From contig AZLU01000127.1 in assembly GCA_002224055.1 (NCBI GenBank), positions 42,727-106,726 on the forward strand: a DNA stretch of 64,000 nucleotides. The letters run 5' to 3'. Source of the stretch: Pezizomycotina sp. ARF18 (lineage: Eukaryota > Ascomycota). Position 1 is the first letter of the stretch. Each line of letters begins with the position of its first letter. The notes under the pieces are model-generated. The model was not told where the DNA came from, searched no databases, and saw only the letters and a list, made by a program, of their open reading frames with translations. This document shows positions 10,531 to 20,677 of the stretch, piece after piece. The position numbers were made by a program, and so were the translations under genes.

Positions 10531-12934
10531 TACTGTTCGGCGGCATATTGACCACTATGGACGCTTGAAAGTAATACGATCTTAGAGATTACTTCAGACC
10601 TTAAACCATCATTATATCTTCTTCACAGTTCACAAGTAATTGAGATTACTGTTCAAGCGGCTTTGAGATTTCAAGGACGGTTGGTTTGATTTAGAATCTT
10701 AGAGCAAGCTAGGTGCTCGAGTACAGTACTTGGTAGATTGATAATGAAATGAAAACATAGGAATCAATAATAATGTAAACAGATTTTTACAAAATTGTAT
10801 TCATTAGAAAGAGTGTCGTTGAAAGGTTGATCGCTAATCCAACAGAAACCAAAATTGAAAAACTCCTAAAGGCCTAAGTCTCCCCCTGAATTCGCATATA
10901 ACTGCCGATACGGCGGTGGAGAAGTGAAGTTGTTGGGGAGAGAACTTCACGAATTGAACGGCCCCACTTCGCGAAATTAAAACACTAACGCCGAATAGTC
11001 TAGAGGTATTCTCTACCGATACCGTTGACGAAGGAAATAGTGCCAGCCCTATCGGTCTCTCCATATCGGGATCGCCTAATACTTCGTCCTTGGCGAAAGA
11101 TGCGATCTTCCGGTCGCTCGCTGCCCGCCAGCCGAGGGCTCGAAAGCCTGGCCCTTAATGACTCCGGATACGCGGTCTCCGGAGGAACGAGGTTTTCTAG
11201 GCGTGTTACGGGGAAGTTGATATCGTCCTTACGGCGGTGAATTGTGAAGTTGAGACGATGGAAGAGGAGCAGGGCGGGATTTGGAGAAGACGGAACGGAG
11301 GATTGAAGACATTGTGTATATAGGGTAGATACGATAGGAATATAGCGGTTTGATTTTTATTCTAGGATATTTAGGAGGAGAATAGTAGGGAATTTGATAT
11401 CTTCGCAATGGTTATAGAGCGTAATAGCGATTGTAACTGGTGTCAATGGATGAAGTCTGTCTGTCGAATTCCATCAGGTCCCTCGAACGGTATTTATATC
11501 ATCAGACTCGAGGCTCTTCCACCCCCAATCTCACCCCTTAATCCGGCCAATCTCGCGAGCTTAATGTAAACTTGTCAAGATTTGTAAAGCAAGGGGAGAC
11601 CCTTAGCACCATACGGGATAAGCAGAAACCAAGAACCCGCATCTGTCGCTCGTTTGTCTCGTGGTGGGAGCCATTGGCCCTTGTCGAAACTTTTTCTTGG
11701 ACTAAGCACTTTTTTTTTCTTAGCGGTCATGTTGCGCAATTTTGCTGTACACCCCCGATTGCTGACAGTATCCGGCCGGGATTGTTGAGGCACTAGACGG
11801 CCGACCACACCATCAGGAATAATTTTGTAGTGGGGGGTTGGTCTCAATCCGTATGTTGGATGTCTCCGAATTCGGCGGCGCTTGCAGATTCAACAAAAAT
11901 TGTGCATTTTTGTTAGTAAAAATTGACCACACTTCCTCAGTCAACTTCCTCGGGAGCAAAGTATACTCGAGGCCTTCAACAAAGAATCATGCTATATTTA
12001 TCAAGCGAGTTCTTCGGGTTGTTTACTGTAATGGCCAGTATCGAATGGAAGTCTCGATGAACTATGTATATTCGATTAACATGAAGATCTAGAAGACTGC
12101 AGAGAACAGTATGTTGAGTCTATGAGTGCATCGTTGAGGTACCTTTCCCCGCTTTTACTCTTCGAGACCATAGCGTTCATTCCTAGGGACCCTAGAGATG
12201 ATTCCTGCATTCCTGCAGAAACAAGAATTCGAGCAATTCGAGGCACCTAGTCAATTGATCAATTGACCATTTTGCCGGGTTATCTTTTCCGCTTCGCACA
12301 TGTTAAATGATCCTTACGACCTGCAACAATTATTACCTATCAAGACGCATCGATCATATGAAATATAGAAGATAGTAATAATTCATTTGCTGTAAATGCC
12401 AAACCCCGCCCAGGCTTTTGCGAAACGTCGCTCAGACTTCTTATAAGCTCTTGTCGGTCTTATCTTGCGCCATTTGCCTACGGCGGCGTCATCGGTAGAA
12501 CCGTTAACTTTAACAAGTCGCACCTTATTTCTCCCTTTTTCTCTACACGGGAAGGTGCATAATCTATAATCAACACCGGGGTGTTGGGCTTGGCGCAGAG
12601 TCTTGTCCCGTGCTTGGATGCTTGAGGATGACTGATGTTCATGGGATTCTGACAATTCGGACAATTCGGACAATTTCTGACCTCTGGGCTTCTGAAGGCA
12701 GCTAATTTCTTAGAAAATTTTTTTTTGCAATTCGCTGCCCTGAATCCTCAAATCTGCTAAACCCCCGAAGGTCTAAACTTGCTATGTCGCGAAAATCTCC
12801 AGCCAAGTCGCATGTAATATTGCCAATAGGTTTTGCCAATAGATATTTCATTAAACCATGTCGCGCTTATATTTGTAAAACTGAAGATTTATTTATCTTA
12901 GTATTTTCGTTCGTTGTTGAAGCAGATTTTCGCT
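10531..12934. other. Long intergenic stretch with palindrome and short repeats
   Basis: No gene can be supported over 2.4 kb. An open minus-strand frame at 10,834-11,160 and another at 12,383-12,673 have no recognisable motifs. The latter begins SELSELSE because it starts inside a short direct repeat, ACAATTCGG in tandem near 12,650-12,675. An 18-bp perfect palindrome lies at 12,250-12,267. The segment 12,700-12,930 is AT-rich. Confidence 0.4.
12250..12267. repeat. 18-bp perfect palindrome
   Basis: GTCAATTGATCAATTGAC reads the same on both strands. It could be a dimeric DNA-binding site or chance; nothing nearby tells. Confidence 0.6.
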
Positions 12935-14516
12935 CTATATTTTTGCTCTATATTTTCGCTTTATATTTACATTCTTAAACGCCTTCTGAAACCTTAAACT
13001 CTTAACTTTTCCATTATTAAAACCGAACGTTCGAGCGCGATTACGCGGCCTTCTCGATATCTGTCTTCTGCGTGTTGTCTGAGCAGTTTCTAGCAGTAGA
13101 TCTTTCAGACACGGCGCAAATATCAGGCTCCCGTTCCACGTCTTGATGATCGTCCCTATTGAGACCACGATCCATAACAATATCACCACCGCCGAGAAAA
13201 TCTGCTCAAAAAGTCATTCCTTGTCAGTAAGGCTACGAATTCATAAATTTTGTATAGAAAAATATTTTTATAACTCATACAAGGGAAAGCATGCATATGC
13301 GCATAGTAGCTTACCGTTCCCAGGATCCTAAAGAACGCAGAGTCGAGTTCCCTGCCGAACGTGTTCGTCGCAACGGCGTACGCGCCTAGCGGGAACACAA
13401 CCCCACCAGCCATGTTGAACGGAAACCTAGACCTGGTTATAGACGCGAGGGCGATGAAAAGCCAAACGAGGCCGAAACCCCACATTACGGTGCCGAAGAA
13501 CCAGCCGAGGGCATAGAGGAGCTCTCCAGCCACAGGCGTTAGAATATGCAGCTTTGAATACAGCTTTTGCGACGCGCCGAGCTGCATAAGGCTGCAGATA
13601 TAAAACTAGGATTAGTATATGTACCTACACGGCAACTTTTTTTTTTGAGGCAGGGTGGAAGACTTACGAGAAAGCGCCTTGTCCTAGAGACCTAATGGTA
13701 AGATACACTGACAATTATTTTCTTTCGGCGGTAGGCTGTGGACCGCTAATCGGTGGAGTATTTGTCAGGACGCACATCGACAACGGTAATCCCGTTCCGA
13801 GCAGTATGTATCAGCGATTACGGTGCATAAGGCCCTCTCCGGTGTGTTACGAGGATCGCATCGGCAACTATGCCCGCGGAAGCCGATGCGACGATAGTGG
13901 TTACGATCGGCAGCAGCCAGACGGCTGTCATCGTTTCGAGCTTTGCGTCATGTTTATAGATCCTATTCTCCATCATGAATTAGCAGCAAGAGCTTCACCG
14001 CTCGGGGTAATTAAGTTTCTGGAAAACTCACAGCTGAAACGGTAAACACATGCACACGATAACCGACACGACCGCATCAACAACCACAGCGCCCACGCGA
14101 GGTCCCGGCCCAGGTACCCAGCTTGGACGCACGCAAAACTATCATGTTCACTATTGTCGCGAAACCCATCGGGAACGTTCCGATGAACATGCTCTGCACG
14201 GGGTGGTAGATCATAACGTGCCATATTTCGGGGAATAGTAAATACCGTAGATATGCGCGAGTAGGAATAATGCGAAAAGGAGGATGTTGAAGACGAAGAG
14301 GACGATGGATATGTATTTTAGGCGGTGGCAGGGTAGGGTAGGTTGAAGGATGGAGACAATTCCTGTACCCATGTTTACGGCGAACCAGGAGGGTGTGAGT
14401 TTCGGAGGAGATGGTGGATGCGGTAGTATGGCGATTTTGAGGCCGTGCATGGTTGTGGGGACCGGTGCGCGCGGCGCTGGCGTTGGAGGGGATTCGGGCA
14501 AGGGAGGTTGAGCCAT
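12935..14516 (-). pseudogene. TDT-family transporter (Mae1/Ssu1 type), frame-disrupted
   Basis: The N-terminal part has PSWFAVNMGTGIVSILQPTL and a hydrophobic helix VLFVFNILLFALFLLAHIYG. Then come MIYHPVQSMFIGTFPMGFAT, VDAVVSVIVCMCLPFQL, LETMTAVWLLPIVTTIVAS, HRLAVHSLPPKEIIVSV, LLYALGWFFGTVMWGFGLVW and a last helix VVILLWIVVSIGTIIKTWNG followed by LIFAPCL. This order is that of the tellurite-resistance/dicarboxylate transporter family, which includes malate permease Mae1 and sulfite pump Ssu1, in the plasma membrane. Introns of 76 nt (13,592-13,667) and 113 nt (13,202-13,314) join exons in frame. Three or four frame changes interrupt it around 13.7-14.25 kb. The usual FNMGWWGF segment reads FNMAGGVVFPLG. 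The substrate cannot be told. The start at 14,516 is chosen as the first ATG in frame; an earlier one at about 14,577 is out of frame. Confidence 0.8.
13202..13314 (-). other. Last intron of the TDT transporter gene
   Basis: GTAAGC donor and GAGCAG acceptor on the minus strand, 113 nt, phase 0. It joins RILGT to IFSAVVILLWIVV, the final transmembrane helix. Confidence 0.7.
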
Positions 14517-15623
14517 TGTCAGGGATCTCGACCGTATCTTCGGGGACCTCGTCGGGCGATGAGACTCCGGGATCCATGATTGATTGATACAGTGAAGGTG
14601 TGGATGTTCTATCGTGAATGATACCGTTTACTATGAACGAAGATTGAAACCGAACGAAAGTTTTCCGTTGGTTTTGAGGAAGACAGCGGCATTTTAAACT
14701 TTTCGCAGTTTCTCCATTCTTTATGCAAAGCAAGCTTAAGCAAGCTTTTAGCTTTAGCTTTGGAGGGCTCTGCGCGAAAACTTTACTAAAAGTCTCCGCG
14801 GATATCCCCGAGTTTCTCTGTTCGCATATAGCCGATACCACGTAGAGTTCACGGTATCGGAAGACTCGGCATGCGGAATGATATCATTTAAATACATTCT
14901 CTCACCCGGTTCGGAATGCTTATTTTTCTTTCAGGCCGCCCGCCCGTTAAACCGAAGCCTTCGGCCCTAAATGAAGCAATAAAAATATCTACGGCAAGTA
15001 CCGACCGTGATTTCTAAAAGCTATTACTTTAGACGTGCAGGGCACCAACGTTGGAGCGTAAGCGGCTGGCGGGTCTGCCGTGTCTGCCGGTATATTCCGA
15101 GAACTGGGGCCTAAATTTGTCAGCCAATACAACTCTGTAAGATTGCAGTTGATTCGTTTGCGGAATGCGGTATAACTCGAAATGCGTCTTCCCGGGTGAT
15201 TTATGTACTGCACCTTTGCAAGGATAGTTAAGGGTCCGGTAGCGCGATAATATGATAAAGGCAAAGAAAGACAAGCACGTGCGCTGGCAAGTTAATTTAA
15301 TGAAAGAGACGAAGATTGGATGGTGGTAAGCTTGTAAGGCTAGTACATGCTCAAGAATCCTACAGAAACCATGACGCAGATGATACAATGGTAATTATGT
15401 AAAATATATCAGCATTGATATAGCAGGTAACTGGCGATAGATACACCCTAACTAATAAGATATATAATTTGAATGGCCCTGGTTGCTATGTGTCGGCCTA
15501 TCGCTGCTGAGCATTCAGGGCAGATTGAAGGGCGACAAGTAATAATTTTCTAGAATCCCGTCTATTAGTAATTCCCTTCTCTTACGTCTCGCCTTCACGG
15601 CTTTGCAGAGTCGCACACAAGCT
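14517..15623. other. Intergenic region, no supported gene
   Basis: It holds the presumed promoter of the transporter gene (14,517-14,900) with a small direct repeat AGCAAGCTTA near 14,725-14,750. Open frames on the minus strand at 14,989-15,388 look like chance. Confidence 0.4.
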
Positions 15624-16895
15624 TTATATCCCTCGCGTAATTTGAATAAAGTGGTTTAAGTTGGGTGGCACTTTTCCCTCCTTGCCAGGCTCCGGCGTAT
15701 GCCACAAGTGATGATCAACCCTGTAATAACCCAGATTCTCGATAGATAGATCGGTCAACCCTTCGAGTTTTGCCATTGCATCTAGCGCGCGAAGCCACCG
15801 CAGATCTAGATCCGTCCCCCCCTTCGTGATGCTTATATCGCGCAGGGTAACGTTTGTAGGTTCTTGAAAAGCTGAAACGCATATACTAGATTTCCTACCC
15901 ACGTCTGTAGTTTTGTTATGCTTATCTTTCTCAGGGCCGGAACACGGTCATTGGGCGTGAAACTATCGGCAAACCAGTATGGTAAACGCTGTGCTAATGC
16001 GTACATCTGCGGTGCAAAGCTCAAGGAAAGATCCTCGAGGCATCATCTTTGCAGCCATTTTGCAGCAAACCTGATGATAAAGGTCCTTGTATTTCGACTT
16101 GAAGTGTCATCTCGAGCCTTCTCAGACTTGAGAGGCCGCCGGTGATCCGTCTGGCGGGTTGATGGTATTAAATGAATCATTTTAGCCGCAGTCGGTTCGT
16201 AAACCATAAGCGGCGCATCTCGATGATGGCGCGTCGTCATTTCCAGGAGCTCGTTCTGGTCGGTATTCAACAGTCGCAGCGTGTCTACTTTAGGCATACG
16301 GACCTTTCTTAAGATCATCGATATAGCTCGAAACATCGCGACGTGCCATGGATTTTCCCAGTCTAGTCGTCTACTTGTGTCCACTGTTATAACCCGCAAG
16401 TTTCCTTGCTAGCGACATGAATGAATTCGTATAGAGCATCTTTGAACGGAGTGGTAGACTTTACTATACGGGCCTCCAAATCTAAACTGGTAAGAAAGGC
16501 ATCCTCTTCTCTCAAGGTGCCGTCTGGAGTATCGTGTGCGGGGTTTTTGCCTCTTGTTCGTCCTTCTCGGGAACTATAGATACGTACGGAATCGTGAGAT
16601 GCTCTATGTCTGATTAACCCCCTTGGGCCACACCGTTCATCTGTTTTATAGCTTCATGGGTGCTGGCGAACAGTCGAACTTTTCGGAATAGACAGCTTGT
16701 CGTGAAAGCGCATCCCGCACGCGACGCGAGCCGGAAGTTTCTCAGACACCGGAAATCGGTTGGATTATCCTCATCGAGGTATTTTACGATCTGGCGCTCG
16801 ATTGGTAAGCCTTGATGTCCGCCTACAATGCTAGGGGGGAACGACGCCGTTTTTACCTCTTGGACAATCTCGTTCGGTATGTTTCGCGATAGCAT
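15624..16895 (-). pseudogene. F-box-like/LRR protein 2, frame-disrupted
   Basis: Exon 1 (16,857-16,895, 39 nt) encodes MLSRNIPNEIVQE. A 66-nt intron (16,791-16,856) follows, and exon 2 begins IVKYLDEDNPTDFRCLRNF then RLASRAGCAFTTSCLFRKV, an F-box-like domain. Further parts are VAMFRAISMILRKVRM, LRLLNTDQNELLEM, SLSFAPQMYALAQRL, ALRKISITKLQTWVG, DLRWLRALDAMAKLEGL and TDLSIENLGYYRVDHHLWH, with leucine spacing of LRR-like repeats. The last block ends at 15,624. The frame changes several times between blocks. The likely role is a substrate adaptor for SCF ubiquitin ligase, inferred from the domain. It has the same first-exon length and intron phase as the copy at 8.9 kb, on the opposite strand. 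Confidence 0.65.
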
Positions 16896-17264
16896 GACGA
16901 GCGTCAGCGATCAGACTTTACGTCGTAGGACGCTGGCTTGATTCTGCGTAAATTGGCCATTGGGAGATAAGTAGCTTTATGTATAACTCAGCCGAACGCA
17001 GAGCCGCGCGGAGCCGCGTAACATGATTGATTTCTCCGTGGGATTATATTTCTGGAGGTCGGGAAGGGGCAATCCTCTGCTACAAAATTAATAACACTGA
17101 TTCTTGATAGCTCCTTACTCCTTCCGTTCGGTCTGGGTCCTTGCATTAAACTGAACGCCCGCCCTCTTATTCGAGATTAATTTCTCAGCCTGTCTCCTAC
17201 ACGTACATACAACTTTCACTCTCACACATCATCCTTCGTTGCAGAAACGTCTCGTACAGTAATC
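16896..17264. other. Intergenic region between minus-strand F-box-like gene 2 and a small plus-strand ORF
   Basis: It probably holds two divergent promoters. The segment 17,190-17,260 is a pyrimidine-rich leader (CTCCTACACG, TTTCACTCTCACACATCATCC), typical of fungal 5' untranslated regions. Confidence 0.35.
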
Positions 17265-17450
17265 ATGTGCACACAGCACTAGTACACCCTTTACACCTGC
17301 GGTTGCAAGACAGCGAGAGTTTGTTCAGTGCGAAGAGCGGCGTGGAACGAGCGTCTGCTGCAATCGCCTGACGAAGGTCACGGACAGAAGTTGCCGCATT
17401 ACTGTAGGAAACACTGTGCGAAAGCGGATTCAGTTGAGGGGCAGCTCTAG
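17265..17450 (+). pseudogene. Small cysteine-rich ORF with an internal stop
   Basis: From the ATG at 17,265 the frame reads MCTQH, then a TAG codon at 17,280, then YTLYTCGCKTARVCSV, RLLQSPDEGHGQKLPHYC and RKHCAKADSVEGQL with a stop at 17,448-17,450. Short proteins beginning MC-, with a TCGC-type motif and a terminal CRxHC, are common in Pezizomycotina and have no known function. A CT-rich leader precedes it. The TAG makes it broken here, or the true start lies elsewhere. The call is tentative. Confidence 0.3.
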
Positions 17451-17704
17451 TCGAACCTCAGAGCGATCGAACTCGAATGAAAGGCGACGGAGGATATGTG
17501 GAACAATGATGTATCCGGATAGGATATTTTGGCTAGCGTACTCACAATAGCCATTTACCGGAGTTCTAGTTCCCCGCATGTGTATATTTAATCAATCTTT
17601 CATTATTCTCTCATTACTCTAGCGCGACTGCCTATTACTATACTACCGATTACTGTTATACCTGCAATGCCTTTGTAAATTTCCAATTGATCCATTCCCA
17701 AGTA

Positions 17705-19406
17705 TTAAACCTTGTCACTGGCGGTAACATCAACAGTAACAGGAGCGCTGGCCGTCTGCTTGTTCTTGAGCTTCCTCGCAGCAGTGGCAGCCGCAATATG
17801 CTTCTCACTCCTTTGCTGTAACTCACTCCTGATGTCGATTTCTTCCTTCTCTTGGAAACTCAAGAAGCCCTCCCTGCTGGAAGGATACATGACCAATTGC
17901 TCTCCGTAATTACGAAGTCCTCTACCTTCGGCGGTGGCTGGCTCGTGATGATGTCCAATTCGATCGCCAAATTCTGGCAATAGTTATCTAAATCGAGATC
18001 ATTGTAATCTGTCCCGAACGGGTTCTCAATCTCGCGTCCGATGGCCGCGATGCGAGAATGATGTACGCCGCGACCAAAGTACCGGGTATTGCGAGCCACC
18101 CAAGCGGGCCGACGAGCTGGAACGGAAGAACAAGCACGTAAAGCCACGTAATCTGTGAGATGACGATGTTGTACGCCAGCGGCAGCGGCGTGGACAGAAT
18201 CCTCTCACATCCGTGAGCGCCTCAACCATGGCGTTCATGAGCGCCATGCACTGCGTCTGGTGAGCGGAAACCTTCAGCGTGCCGTTCTCGAAGATGTGCT
18301 CGACGTAGGCGCTCAGGTGCAGCATTATCTTACCGGTAAATGCCCATGGAAGTGGCCACCGCGTCTGACAGGCTTGGTGGATCGACGTGCGCGAAGGGGA
18401 TACCGAGCCACTGTGCGATACTTTGAATGGTGCCGACGGGTCTACGGACCGAAGGGTCAGCCTCGCCCGCGGCGTCGTGAGCGCGCTTCGCGTAAGTATT
18501 CAGGGATTGGATGTAAGTGCGCAGATCTTTGTGGCCGTATTCGGGCTCGTGACGGAGCTTGTGTTTGACCGCGAGACAGTAGGCAAGGATGAGGTTGATG
18601 CCGGTCACTTTGCCTAGGGTATCGGCGCGATTGCGCTCCTTTGTATGGACCCAGATGACCCGTGCCAGGTTGCGGGAGACAAGGGTCAATTGAGACCAGA
18701 GTCTAAGAAGAGAGAATCATTAGCGCGCTCTCCGTTTTACTAGGGTAATTCTAGACTTAAATTGAGTTGCATACTTTCGACCTCGTTGTAGCGTTCGTAC
18801 GCGGTGGAAGACCTGAAGGAGAGTGATAGACCGACGACGAAACCGAGAACCGTGAGGAGAATACTACCAACGATAACTGATAAAAACGGAATCAGAGGAT
18901 TTCAGATACCGTTCTCTCCAAATTTGCCGCCAAAAGAGTAAATGGCACTTAGACCATATTTTGAGCACTTACGTGGATGGATAAGCTTGGAGATGCACAC
19001 AATAAGTGTACCCACATGCCTGGAAATCAATAGCAATTTGATATCAGTTTGGGGAAATGATGTAAATAAATTGAGAACGATCAAATCTTACCGACGATAA
19101 GGAGCGGCAGGATCATAGACGAGTGACAGATCCTGTGTGGCGTCATAAGTTAGATAATCATGATTCTGGACCATAGTATAGTATTGTGTATACTCGTATG
19201 TCAACTCAGACTCACCATGGAAGCGCAGCCAGTATGGAAGCTTTGAAAACTTAGATGAATCCACTGGACTGGCCTAAAATGAGTTAGATATTATGGCTAA
19301 CCAATGGTTTGACGCAGTCGGTGAGCCTAAAGGATGCGTATACCATAAGATCAAAGGTGGAATCATCATCTCTGCTCCCATTTCGATTAGCCTTCCCGGA
19401 CCCCAT
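17705..19406 (-). pseudogene. Bestrophin-like anion channel, frame-disrupted
   Basis: The start MGSGKANRNGSRDDDS (19,406) is spliced to ASPVDSSKFSKLPYWLRFHG, and further short exons give HVGTLIVCISKLIHP and VGSILLTVLGFVVGLSLSF followed by SSTAYERYNE. The long exon has LWSQLTLVSRNLARVIWV, LRTYIQSLNTYAKRAHDA, YVEHIFENGTLKVSAHQ, ILSTPLPLAYNIVISQITWL, VLPFQLVGPLGWLAIPG and ENPFGTDYNDLDLDNYC, then a soluble basic tail ending at 17,705. The FGxDxNDLxLDxxC block and the YERYNE motif mark the bestrophin/RFP-TM family of membrane anion channels. About four small introns have good GT-AG borders. I see three or four frame changes, for example after GSVTRL and near 18,190 and 17,910. A transport role in plasma membrane or vacuole is inferred from the family. 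Confidence 0.8.
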
Positions 19407-19740
19407 TATGAATATAATAATAGGTAAATCTCTGCGATAAATCTAGTCTCTTAAACAGTATTTGAAAAAGATCTCGATGAATTCGCTAATAGCTAGCCAC
19501 TGGCTATAAACTTGACTCGTGTATTCTATCCACGAAGTAGTAGCCCTCTGGCGCTGGACTCTAAGTAGAAGATCACACGATAGGCTAAGGAAACACAAGA
19601 AGGAAATGTTTCCCTTTTTAAAGAACGATCTTTCACCCCATATCCTGGATTTCTTTCGAGTAACATTCATCTGCAATGGTGTGGCAGTTTCTTTTTTAAT
19701 TTCACCGACGCTGTTAGTATCGTGTCGTGTTACCAAGATT

Positions 19741-20112
19741 TCAATCGCAGCTGCCAATTGCGCCAAGTTGCTTTTGCGCATTCGAAATGAAGGGCGATGG
19801 AGACGAAAAGCGAATCAGGGATCGTGATAAGGCCAACAGGTGGAGTTTCCAAGAAAGCTCCAAGAGCTCGTTTCGAACCGGGCCGCATGTTTCGTAACAG
19901 AAGCGCTCGAAAGGAATGAGAGTGCAGACCTGCTCCGGAGCGGTTTTCTCAGCTCCTCGCGTCGGACTGAGTTTGGAGGTGGTGTTAGGCAAATATTGGC
20001 CTCGATTGCATGGCACGAAACGGCGTAGTTGATTAAGGCCAAAAAGCATCGCGGATATACACTTCAGAGAGGGCAATAATGCCAATGCGAATAGGAGATT
20101 AAGACGGACCAT
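19741..20112 (-). CDS. Possible small secreted protein
   Basis: From the ATG at 20,112 the minus strand codes 123 residues that open with a good signal peptide, MVRLNLLFALALLPSLKCIS, probably cut after ISA. The mature part has five cysteines and a CTLIPFERFCYETCGP segment. It shows no family I know. A second frame overlapping it (19,815-20,042) is also open, so the true frame downstream of the signal peptide is unsure. It lies between the bestrophin-like gene and the cysteine-rich secreted gene, all on the same strand. Confidence 0.35.
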   Translation of the reverse strand: MVRLNLLFALALLPSLKCISAMLFGLNQLRRFVPCNRGQYLPNTTSKLSPTRGAEKTAPEQVCTLIPFERFCYETCGPVRNELLELSWKLHLLALSRSLIRFSSPSPFISNAQKQLGAIGSCD

Positions 20113-20368
20113 AGCGTTGAAAAGGCTTGCTTTATCATTGCTATAAGTCGAAAGTACAGAATACTTCTAGAAAAAGAAAAAAAAAATACAAGTTTGTATG
20201 TACTCTACCACTACAACTCCCAATTTTCATCCATACAATAACAAGAGATTCCAATAGTACAAAGAGTTAAGTCCTCATTTTAACCCCCGAGTTTCCGCTG
20301 TAGTATGTGCCCGCTAACTTAGTTTCCTACGGGGGTGATATATTTGCTTAATAGAGCAAGCCAATATT

Positions 20369-20677
20369 TTAAGAGTGGTAGCACGAGCATTCGCAAGTAG
20401 CCCAGCCCCAGACGCAGCCGTGGTTTTCGATGTTGTGATCAACTTGACCAGGGCAGCAGTGGAGGTCTCTCCTGCGTTGAGCCTGGCCTAGGCACACATC
20501 CTGGCACTTGTGGTTCTTCCAGTCGGTTTCGCAACCGCCACCCTGCCAACTCTTCTTCTGGTTGGACGGGCAGCCGCGCTTCTCGAGCTCGAATACGTTG
20601 GAGCCCTGAACTGGGCCTGCGAGGACGCTTGTAGTTACGAAGAGAGTGAAAACAGAGACGATGGTAGTCAACTGCAT
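20369..20677 (-). CDS. Intact cysteine-rich secreted peptide (10 Cys)
   Basis: This 102-codon frame is whole. It has a signal peptide (MQLTTIVSVFTLFVTTSVLA), a short pro-segment ending in a Kex2-type LEKR site, and a mature chain starting GCPSNQKKSW. The mature chain has ten cysteines, including the pair in LHCCPGQ and the closely spaced ATCECSC near the end, so up to five disulfides. No intron is needed. The product should be secreted and processed. Its size, Cys density and Kex2 site fit a fungal effector-type or antimicrobial-type peptide, but I recognise no named family and the role is inference. The leader upstream (20,700-20,770) is AT-rich. Unlike most neighbours the frame is undamaged. 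Confidence 0.8.
   Translation of the reverse strand: MQLTTIVSVFTLFVTTSVLAGPVQGSNVFELEKRGCPSNQKKSWQGGGCETDWKNHKCQDVCLGQAQRRRDLHCCPGQVDHNIENHGCVWGWATCECSCYHS

Noticed and set aside
10834-11240. Open frames on both strands
   Set aside because: They overlap each other and neither has recognisable segments or a supported start.
14077-14841. A 254-codon minus-strand frame reading through the start of the TDT gene
   Set aside because: Only its last third matches the transporter; the rest is upstream leader and out-of-frame reading of the N-terminus.
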